Shown: positions 1-4,396 of the stretch, one piece after another
How the letters are laid out: each line of letters starts with the position of its first letter
Position numbering within the stretch: the stretch's first letter is position 1
NCBI GenBank assembly: GCA_964415245.1
Contig: CAYQAJ010000250.1
Coordinates: 1-7,477, forward strand
DNA from: CAYQAJ01 sp964415245
GTDB lineage: Bacteria > Planctomycetota > Planctomycetia > Pirellulales > Pirellulaceae
Direction: 5' to 3'
Length of the DNA stretch: 7,477 bases
Notes under the pieces: model-generated
Databases searched by the model: none
The model's input: only the letters and a program-made list of their open reading frames with translations
What the model was told of the DNA's origin: nothing
Position numbers and translations under genes: made by a program

Positions 1-119
1 ACCCGGGTTTCGGCGTCGGCTTGGGCAACGACTACACGCTGTTCGCCCTGGTCGATGGAGTCGTCAAGTTCGACCGCCAGGGCCGCCGCGTCAACGTCCT
101 GGCTGCATCCGAGAATTAG
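1..119 (+). CDS. rpmA: Ribosomal protein bL27, C-terminal part (5' truncated)
   Basis: This is the last 39 codons of the large-subunit protein bL27, which binds 23S rRNA near the peptidyl transferase centre and P-site tRNA. The reading frame enters at base 3 and ends with TAG at 117-119. The visible peptide runs PGFGVGLGNDYTLFALVDG, then a VVKFDRQGRR stretch, and ends in AASEN. The G-x-G-x-D-x-T/Y-L-F-A-L-x-D-G-x-V-K-F pattern is diagnostic of the bL27 C-terminal half. The N-terminal glycine-rich extension lies outside the window. obg follows on the same strand 98 bases downstream, the classical rplU-rpmA-obg neighbourhood, which supports the call. No terminator-like stem with a T-run follows the stop, so read-through into obg is plausible. 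Confidence 0.95.
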   Translation, partial: PGFGVGLGNDYTLFALVDGVVKFDRQGRRVNVLAASEN

Positions 120-132
120 CTCAACCCGCACT

Positions 133-158
133 GTGCGCTCTGCATGGTGCGCTCTGCA
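133..158. repeat. Two-copy 14-base tandem repeat in the rpmA-obg gap
   Basis: The 12-base word GTGCGCTCTGCA occurs at 133-144 and again at 147-158, giving a 14-base period (2 x 7). It lies in the non-coding gap between rpmA and obg. The period matches the 7-base arrays elsewhere in the window, although the unit sequence differs. Confidence 0.7.
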
Positions 159-179
159 CTTGCACCACTTGGTCATTGT

Positions 180-193
180 GATTTGGGATTTGG
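180..193. repeat. Heptamer array GATTTGG x2 upstream of obg
   Basis: GATTTGG is repeated perfectly at 180-186 and 187-193. It is followed by TGCTT, and the same word plus flank (GATTTGGNGCTT) recurs at 2734-2745 inside the methyltransferase gene. This marks a dispersed element rather than a chance repeat. Confidence 0.7.
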
Positions 194-198
194 TGCTT

Positions 199-213
199 GC
201 CCGCAAAGCGGGC
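199..213 (+). promoter_or_regulatory. Hairpin directly before the obg start codon
   Basis: GCCCGC (199-204) pairs perfectly with GCGGGC (208-213) around an AAA loop. The stem ends four bases before the ATG at 218, so it occupies the place where a Shine-Dalgarno site would be, and none is visible. It could limit or tune translation of obg, or it may only be the end of the dispersed repeat that precedes it. The structure is seen in the sequence; a regulatory role is inference. Confidence 0.5.
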
Positions 214-217
214 TCCT

Positions 218-1210
218 ATGTTCGTCGATCGCGTACAGCTTGAAGTCCGTGGCGGCAATGGGGGCGACGGCTGCCTCAGCTTTCGCCGCGAACGCTTTGT
301 GCCTCGCGGCGGACCCGACGGCGGCGATGGCGGCGACGGCGGCAGCATCATCGTTGTCGCCCGCGAAGGCGTCAACAGCCTGGTCGACGTGGCCCAGCGC
401 CGCCAATGGAAAGCCGAATCCGGCGGGCATGGCAGCGGCTCCGACCGTCACGGCCGCAGCGCCGACGATCTGATTCTGCCCGTTCCGCCGGGCACTCTCG
501 TCATCGACGCCGTCGAAGAATTCTGCATCAAGGACCTTTCCCGCGCGGGCGACCAGGTCACTGCGGCTCGCGGCGGCAAAGGGGGCAAAGGCAACGCCCA
601 CTTCAAGTCGGCCACCAACCAGGCTCCGCGGCAGTGGACCCGCGGCGACGAGGGCGAGTCCCGCCTCGTCATCCTCGAGCTCAAGACAATCGCCGACGTG
701 GGGCTCGTGGGTCTGCCCAACGCCGGCAAGAGCACGCTATTGAGCCGCCTCAGCCGTGCTCGCCCGCGCATCGCCGACTACCCGTTCACCACCAAGTACC
801 CCAACCTGGGCATGGTGCAAATCGACGCCGACCGCTCGTTCGTGCTGGCCGACGTGCCCGGCCTGATCGAAGGGGCGCATGCCGGCGCCGGACTGGGCCA
901 CGAATTTCTGCGGCACATCGAACGGGCCGGAATCCTGGTTCATCTCGTCGAGCCGGCGCCGGCCGACGGCAGCGACCCGGTCGAAAACTACCACGCCATC
1001 CGCCGGGAGCTTCTCTTGCACAGCCGCGACCTGGAAAAGCGGCCGGAGATCGTGGTCATCACCAAGGCCGACCTGCCCGAATCGGCCGACGTCGAGCGGC
1101 GCCTGGCCGAGTCTCTCAATCGCCCGGTGCTCCGCATCTCAGCCGTTACGGGCGAAGGCCTGAACCGCCTGACCGGCGAAATGGCCCGGCTACTGGGTCG
1201 CGAGGCTTGA
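218..1210 (+). CDS. obg: Obg family GTPase (ribosome assembly / stress)
   Basis: This is a 330-residue Obg/CgtA GTPase, a cytoplasmic factor that binds the 50S subunit during late assembly and links it to nucleotide state and stress. Residues 1-158 form the glycine-rich Obg fold (MFVDRVQLEVRGGNGGDG, then repeated GGDGG). The G domain follows: P-loop GLPNAGKS at 165-172, switch I ADYPFTT near 186, DVPGLIEGA at 212-220, and SAVTGEG at 308-314. The G4 motif reads TKAD (282-285) where Obg proteins usually have NKxD. The protein ends soon after G5, so there is no C-terminal OCT domain, as in many bacterial Obgs. ATG 218 is chosen because homologues start MFVDRV; an in-frame TTG at 197 would translate the upstream hairpin. 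Expression probably continues from rpmA. The TGA stop falls inside a heptamer array. Confidence 0.97.
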   Translation: MFVDRVQLEVRGGNGGDGCLSFRRERFVPRGGPDGGDGGDGGSIIVVAREGVNSLVDVAQRRQWKAESGGHGSGSDRHGRSADDLILPVPPGTLVIDAVEEFCIKDLSRAGDQVTAARGGKGGKGNAHFKSATNQAPRQWTRGDEGESRLVILELKTIADVGLVGLPNAGKSTLLSRLSRARPRIADYPFTTKYPNLGMVQIDADRSFVLADVPGLIEGAHAGAGLGHEFLRHIERAGILVHLVEPAPADGSDPVENYHAIRRELLLHSRDLEKRPEIVVITKADLPESADVERRLAESLNRPVLRISAVTGEGLNRLTGEMARLLGREA

Positions 1211-1231
1211 GGCTTAAGGCGTGAGGTTTGG
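1204..1231. repeat. Heptamer array overlapping the obg stop codon
   Basis: Four consecutive 7-base units, GGCTTGA, GGCTTAA, GGCGTGA and GGTTTGG, occupy 1204-1231. The TGA of the first unit is the obg stop codon (1208-1210), so the last residues of Obg are encoded by the array. I recall repeats of this type (minus-strand peptide SRLKPQA) being frequent in planctomycete genomes. Confidence 0.75.
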
Positions 1232-1269
1232 GTCTCGCCGTCGCGCTGCGCCGTGATGAAGCGCGCGTC

Positions 1270-1289
1270 ATTCCCGCGAAGGCGGGAAT
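1270..1289. repeat. Palindromic repeat between convergent genes
   Basis: ATTCCCGC (1270-1277) pairs perfectly with GCGGGAAT (1282-1289) around GAAG. It resembles the widespread intergenic ATTCCC...GGGAAT class (for example dRS3-like repeats in Neisseria). It sits in the 96-base gap between the convergent ends of obg and the methyltransferase gene, where it could act as a bidirectional terminator or transcript-end stabiliser. No T-run follows on either strand, so a classical intrinsic terminator is not supported. Confidence 0.65.
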
Positions 1290-1306
1290 CCAGCATCGAT
1301 CGGCGA

Positions 1307-3484
1307 TCACGCAGTTGCTAACGCCGGCAGGTTGAGCAGCGGAGTGTGGCGGGCAGTCGCGAGCGATTGATAAGCCAGTAGAAGCGGCACGTTGCCGGGA
1401 ATCGCGACGTGGCGGATAGTCGGCGACTCCGACCAGTCGGTCCACGCTTTGCCGGATATGCGAGTCATCGTTTGTTCGAGGCGTGCATGCAGGTTTAATG
1501 CCGTGCCGAGATAAAGGGCAGGTACTGAGTACTGAGTACCGGGTACTGAGTTCTCGGCGTTCAGTCCTGGGAATCGGCGACTCGGGGTTGCCGACTGCGA
1601 GCCGCGTTTCCGATCCCCAACCCCTAACCCCCAATCCTGAGCCCCCGGGTTTTCGCCCTCAACGAGGAACAGCCCGGAATCTTTTGTCACCGCCGAGAGC
1701 GCGCTCGGCGTCGGCTCAACCGGCTCGCCGAAGTGCAGGTCAAACTTCTGAATCAGCGCGGCCCGCGACCGCGACACCTTGCGCTGCTTGCGGAGTTTCA
1801 GCGCCGCCCAACGATAATCGAGCGACGTGAACCCGGACGCGAACCGCGAGGCGAGCCTGTCGAATTCTTGGGCGGCTCGCGGGTCGCACAGAATCTCGTC
1901 GAGGCTTTTGTAGCCTTGGTCGAGAAGCTGTCGCCAGGCGATCTCGGCCGCAAACAAAAACTGGTCGCAGTGCTCCCACGAAAGCTCCGTGCGGCGCGTC
2001 GTGGGCAAATGGGCCAGTCGACCCGCCTTGCGGGCACGGAACAATCCGCGGTTCCACCAGCCGAGGTCGCCGGGCAGGCCGAGTCGGCCGCACTCGTCGG
2101 CTAACGCGACGCTGAGTTCGGGGTCGACGACGACGCGGTCGAGCGAGTAGCCCTGGTACACGCGGCGGAACGCCTCAATGAGCGCGTCGAGAAACGCTTC
2201 ACGGCAACGAGCGTCGCGCGCGTCGGCCGATGCGTCGAGGATTTCCTCCAGCGGGCTTTTGCCTGCTGCCCGCGATTCGCCGCGGGTCTTAACGGTGGCC
2301 GGGGCGCTCATCGTCGGTTCGGGCGCGCCATCGAGCGGATCGCCCACGAACGTATCGGCCAGCCGCGCAGTGCCCCGCTCGACGTACTGGGGCGACAGGT
2401 CGAAGCCCAGGAAGCGCCGACCGAGCTTTTTGGCCACGGCCAGCGTGGTCGCGCTGCCGCTGAACGGGTCGAGCACAATGTCGCGCGGACGGGAGCAGAT
2501 GCGCACAATGCGGCCCAGAAGCTGCTCGGGCATTTGACAGCCGTGGAAACCGCTCCGCTCCTTGAACGTGCCGGCGACGCGGGGAAAGTACCACGTGTCT
2601 TCCTGTGGCGAAAAGTCGCCGGCCAAATCCTGCGGGCGGAGGACCCAGGTATCGTCGGCCGGATGCGGATTCTGTTTTCCCGTTTGCGCATTGGGAGTTG
2701 GGAGTTGAGATTTGTTTGTGATTTGTGATTTGTGATTTGGCGCTTCGCCGCGCTGTGGATCGTCCGCGTCGTCCGCAACGGGCAACTCCGCCAGCACAGC
2801 CTCTTCCGCCGAGAGCCCTTCGCCAGTGCCCGCCGGTCGGATGATCCACGTGTCGTCGGGCAGTCGGCCGATGGGGTTTCCACGGCGATCGCCGTAAACC
2901 AGCAGCCGCGCCGAGGGGATACGGTTCTCCAGCTCCTCGTGCAGAAACGTGAACCGCTCCGGGTCTTTGACGAAGTGGAACAGGTGGGCGTGCGAGCGGC
3001 TGAACTTGTATTTGCAGTTCACGCCGAACGTATAGTACCAAATGACCCAACTGCGAGTGTGAAAGCCGAGCCGTTGCGATGCGAGCTTGAGCTCAGCCGC
3101 GTATTCGTCGCCGATGGCCAGCCAGAACGTGCCGTCGGGCTTGAGCGCGCGATGCACGGCGGCGATCCACTGCCGCGACCATTCGAGATACTCGTCGCAG
3201 TGCTTGGCGTCGTGGTAGACGTCGTAGTCGTAACCGATATTGAACGGCGGATCGGCGAAGACCAGGTCGATCGAACCGGCGGGCAGCGCGTTCATGCCGG
3301 CTATGCAGTCGCCCAGATGAATGCGGCCCTGTAGGTCTTCGGGAAGGAGCGCGACCCCGTTTTCAAGCTGCGACTCGGGCGAAGTCGATTGCGCTGGGTT
3401 CGCCTTGGCGGCGCGACGACGCGACTTCCCTTTTCGCGACGTGACCGGCTTGGAAGCAACGGAACGGGGCATAGGATCGGACAT
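1307..3484 (-). CDS. Beta-class DNA methyltransferase with GIY-YIG-like tail
   Basis: This 725-residue protein is predicted to methylate DNA, most likely adenine N6. Numbered from ATG 3482-3484: a basic N-terminus (1-40), motif IV DPPFNIGYDYD at 78-88, a long variable target-recognition region (about 180-310), motif X around CQMPEQLLGRI (316-326), then the S-adenosylmethionine motif I DPFSGSATT at 339-347 and LGRRFLGFDLS. The order IV-TRD-X-I defines the beta class (HinfI/CcrM type). Motif I has GSA where GSG is usual. A middle region I do not recognise (about 415-580) contains LFRARKAGRLAHLPTTRRTE and RWAALKLRKQ. The tail (604-725) looks like a GIY-YIG domain. A GTG three codons upstream is an alternative start; no clear ribosome site favours either. 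No separate restriction gene is adjacent. Two heptamer-repeat inserts lie in frame. The methyltransferase call is secure; the target base and sequence are unknown. Confidence 0.9.
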   Translation of the reverse strand: MSDPMPRSVASKPVTSRKGKSRRRAAKANPAQSTSPESQLENGVALLPEDLQGRIHLGDCIAGMNALPAGSIDLVFADPPFNIGYDYDVYHDAKHCDEYLEWSRQWIAAVHRALKPDGTFWLAIGDEYAAELKLASQRLGFHTRSWVIWYYTFGVNCKYKFSRSHAHLFHFVKDPERFTFLHEELENRIPSARLLVYGDRRGNPIGRLPDDTWIIRPAGTGEGLSAEEAVLAELPVADDADDPQRGEAPNHKSQITNKSQLPTPNAQTGKQNPHPADDTWVLRPQDLAGDFSPQEDTWYFPRVAGTFKERSGFHGCQMPEQLLGRIVRICSRPRDIVLDPFSGSATTLAVAKKLGRRFLGFDLSPQYVERGTARLADTFVGDPLDGAPEPTMSAPATVKTRGESRAAGKSPLEEILDASADARDARCREAFLDALIEAFRRVYQGYSLDRVVVDPELSVALADECGRLGLPGDLGWWNRGLFRARKAGRLAHLPTTRRTELSWEHCDQFLFAAEIAWRQLLDQGYKSLDEILCDPRAAQEFDRLASRFASGFTSLDYRWAALKLRKQRKVSRSRAALIQKFDLHFGEPVEPTPSALSAVTKDSGLFLVEGENPGAQDWGLGVGDRKRGSQSATPSRRFPGLNAENSVPGTQYSVPALYLGTALNLHARLEQTMTRISGKAWTDWSESPTIRHVAIPGNVPLLLAYQSLATARHTPLLNLPALATA
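1310..1675 (-). other. C-terminal GIY-YIG-like domain of the methyltransferase
   Basis: Residues 604-725 read GLFLVEG, then a long insert, then ALYLGTALNLHARLEQTM, and end in TPLLNLPALATA. GLF and YLG fit the GIY...YIG signature of nucleases such as UvrC and I-TevI. The arginine of NLHARL (about 668) fits the conserved catalytic arginine, and PLLN fits the terminal P-x-x-N. The metal-binding glutamate expected in the helix before that asparagine is not evident; the region reads LLLAYQSLATARHT, with glutamine nearby. The domain may therefore be a binding module or an impaired nuclease. This is a motif-level assignment only. Confidence 0.55.
1520..1660. repeat. Heptamer-derived in-frame insert splitting GLF and YLG
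   Basis: Two clear 7-base arrays bound this segment. One is ACTGAGT, ACTGAGT, ACCGGGT, ACTGAGT at 1524-1551. The other is CCCCAAC, CCCTAAC, CCCCAAT, CCTGAGC at 1615-1642. Between them 7-base spacing persists in degenerate form (for example GGCGACT at 1576 and GCCGACT at 1590). The encoded peptide (about 47 residues, including NSVPGTQYSVP and WGLGVGD) is low in complexity and separates two motifs that normally lie roughly ten residues apart. The frame stays open throughout. Confidence 0.7.
2633..2857. repeat. Direct repeat flanking an insert in the target-recognition region
   Basis: Two 24-base copies, at 2633-2656 and 2834-2857, match at 19 of 24 positions and encode DDTWVLRP and DDTWIIRP. 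They are 201 bases apart (67 codons), so the frame is kept. The stretch between them contains acidic low-complexity sequence and the heptamer array at 2693-2740. As I recall the family, homologues have a single DDTWxLRPQDL run, so this looks like an insertion with a duplicated flank. The repeats are seen directly; the ancestral form is from memory. Confidence 0.5.
2693..2740. repeat. Heptamer arrays inside the methyltransferase reading frame
   Basis: GGGAGTT occurs at 2693-2699 and 2700-2706. GATTTGT follows at 2709-2715, 2720-2726 and 2727-2733, and GATTTGG at 2734-2740. On the coding strand this reads as PNHKSQITNKSQLPTPNAQ, which has no resemblance to a methyltransferase segment and is AT-richer than its surroundings. 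The last unit plus flank matches the array before obg. Confidence 0.8.
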
Positions 3485-3535
3485 CCGTGACACGGCTCGC
3501 TCAAGCCAATACGCAAGATTTGCCTGCAGGGAATC

Positions 3536-3600
3536 GAACAGGAGAACACAGAAGTAACAGAGTGTGGTTTGTTCTCTGCTCCCTCCGCGCCCTCCTGTTC
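3536..3600. repeat. Imperfect inverted repeat upstream of the methyltransferase
   Basis: GAACAGGAG at 3536-3544 is matched exactly by CTCCTGTTC at 3592-3600. The arms continue imperfectly inward: both end in a CAGAG word when read from their own side. The 65-base element lies 51 bases before the methyltransferase start on its transcribed strand. It has the look of a small dispersed element, not a terminator, since there is no T-run. Confidence 0.6.
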
Positions 3601-3620
3601 AATTTCCGTTGACTGTCGTA

Positions 3621-3674
3621 ACTCTGGACTCGACTCTTGTCTGGCTGAAAACTGAACACTGAAAACTGAACACT
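3621..3674. repeat. Heptamer arrays between VOC gene and methyltransferase
   Basis: A short pair, ACTCTGG and ACTCGAC (3621-3634), is followed by GCTGAAA, ACTGAAC, ACTGAAA, ACTGAAC and a trailing ACT at 3644-3674. The array stops eight bases before the stop codon of the VOC gene. The 188-base gap 3494-3681 consists mostly of this array and the inverted repeat at 3536-3600. I see no convincing promoter in it. Confidence 0.75.
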
Positions 3675-3681
3675 CGACCCA

Positions 3682-4041
3682 CTACCGCTCATGCAGCGCG
3701 ATGCGGTTCCCCTCGCTGTCGAGCACGATGGCGCGATACCCGTACGCGCCGATCGCGTGCTTGGGCTTGATGACCCGGCCGCCCAACTTTTCGACTTTGC
3801 CGACCGCGTCGTCCAGGCTCCCCTCGACGCTGAGATACACCAGAATGCCGTCGGCCGAGGGCTTGGTTTCGTCCGTTTCGACCAGGCAGCCCGACACCTC
3901 ACCCTCGCCATGCCCGAGCACGCCAACGGGCATGCCGGGGAAATCCTTGGCGACCTTGATGCCCAGCACCTGCGAATAAAACTCGATGGCCCGATCGAGA
4001 TCGAGGACCGGGATATCGAACCAGACGACGCGGTGAGTCAT
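3682..4041 (-). CDS. VOC superfamily (glyoxalase/bleomycin-resistance fold) protein
   Basis: This 119-residue protein fits a single VOC module built from two beta-alpha-beta-beta-beta units. The N-terminal MTHRVVWFDIPVLDLDRAIEFY is the typical first strand and helix (x-F/W-x-I-P-V-x-D-x-x-R-A-x-x-F-Y). LDSEGNRIALHER at the C-terminus matches the closing D-x-E-G-N-x-I-x-L-x segment. The first-strand position often held by a metal-binding histidine is tryptophan here, so metal binding and the substrate cannot be inferred. The length is normal for a one-domain cytoplasmic member that dimerises. The start at ATG 4039-4041 gives the family's usual N-terminus; the open frame extends further upstream but through repeat-rich DNA. 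No strong ribosome site is seen. Neighbours do not suggest a pathway. Confidence 0.85.
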   Translation of the reverse strand: MTHRVVWFDIPVLDLDRAIEFYSQVLGIKVAKDFPGMPVGVLGHGEGEVSGCLVETDETKPSADGILVYLSVEGSLDDAVGKVEKLGGRVIKPKHAIGAYGYRAIVLDSEGNRIALHER

Positions 4042-4182
4042 GGTGCGTGTTCCAGGTGGCTGGCGAGTCGGGCGCGCGGTGCAGTCATCACGGGTGCGCT
4101 TGTCGCGCGCCCATCGTGGAGATTCCGTTTCGACGAGATTATGACGGCTCGCGGGCGTGCTGCCAAGTGTCGGATCAGCCGT

Positions 4183-4207
4183 AGGTCCCGCCTGCCGGGC
4201 GGGACCT
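4183..4207. repeat. 25-base hairpin element, copy 1
   Basis: AGGTCCCGCC (4183-4192) pairs perfectly with GGCGGGACCT (4198-4207) around the loop TGCCG. Its reverse complement matches the element at 4360-4384 at 22 of 25 positions, including the loop, so the two are inverted copies. Confidence 0.75.
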
Positions 4208-4250
4208 GATTTGTGTTGTGGCCGGTCTCCTGACCAAGCCACGCGCAAGG

Positions 4251-4285
4251 CGACCGAAGGTCTCAATGCCGGAGACCTGCGGTCG
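4251..4285. repeat. 14-base-pair inverted repeat
   Basis: CGACCG (4251-4256) and AGGTCTC (4258-4264) pair with GAGACCT (4272-4278) and CGGTCG (4280-4285). There is one mismatch (4257 against 4279) and a 7-base loop. It is strong enough to form a stem in RNA from either strand. Confidence 0.7.
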
Positions 4286-4305
4286 AGCGCTTCGGCGGGG
4301 TCGCG

Positions 4306-4339
4306 AGACCCGCGCCGAACAGAGACCCGCGCCGAACAG
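4306..4339. repeat. 17-base tandem repeat, two copies plus a partial third
   Basis: AGACCCGCGCCGAACAG occurs at 4306-4322 and again without change at 4323-4339. A degenerate third copy follows to about 4356. Identity between the first two copies suggests recent duplication. Confidence 0.75.
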
Positions 4340-4359
4340 AACAAACCCGCGCCGGACGG

Positions 4360-4384
4360 AGGCCCCGCTCGGCAAGCGGGACCT
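4360..4384 (-). repeat. 25-base hairpin element, copy 2, just after the sppA stop
   Basis: AGGCCCCGCT (4360-4369) pairs with AGCGGGACCT (4375-4384) around CGGCA, with a single non-Watson-Crick position that becomes a G-U pair in minus-strand RNA. It begins 12 bases downstream of the sppA stop codon, so it may define or protect the 3' end of that transcript. There is no T-run for a classical terminator. Confidence 0.65.
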
Positions 4385-4396
4385 ACTCAACCACCG

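Larger units (their letters stand above)
4042..4396. other. Repeat-filled intergenic region between sppA and the VOC gene
   Basis: These 355 bases hold no credible gene. They contain two inverted copies of a 25-base hairpin (4183-4207, 4360-4384), a larger stem (4251-4285), and a 17-base tandem repeat (4306-4339). GGTCTC/GAGACC words recur (4224, 4259, 4272, 4305, 4322), which suggests a composite dispersed element. Only 4042-4182 appears free of repeats, and any promoter for the VOC gene should lie there, but none is recognisable. Confidence 0.7.

Noticed and set aside
197..217. TTG at 197 as an earlier obg start
   Set aside because: The seven extra residues would be encoded by the hairpin repeat, and Obg homologues begin MFVDRV, as at ATG 218.
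1520..1660. The methyltransferase as a pseudogene
   Set aside because: Both inserts keep the frame, there is no internal stop in 725 codons, and catalytic motifs IV and I are present. Only the tail domain's activity is doubtful.
1307..3484. A classical restriction-modification operon
   Set aside because: No separate endonuclease or specificity gene is next to the methyltransferase; neighbours are a VOC protein and, in convergence, obg.
1524..3674. The short repeats as a CRISPR array
   Set aside because: Units are 7 bases with no spacers of regular length, and there are no cas genes.
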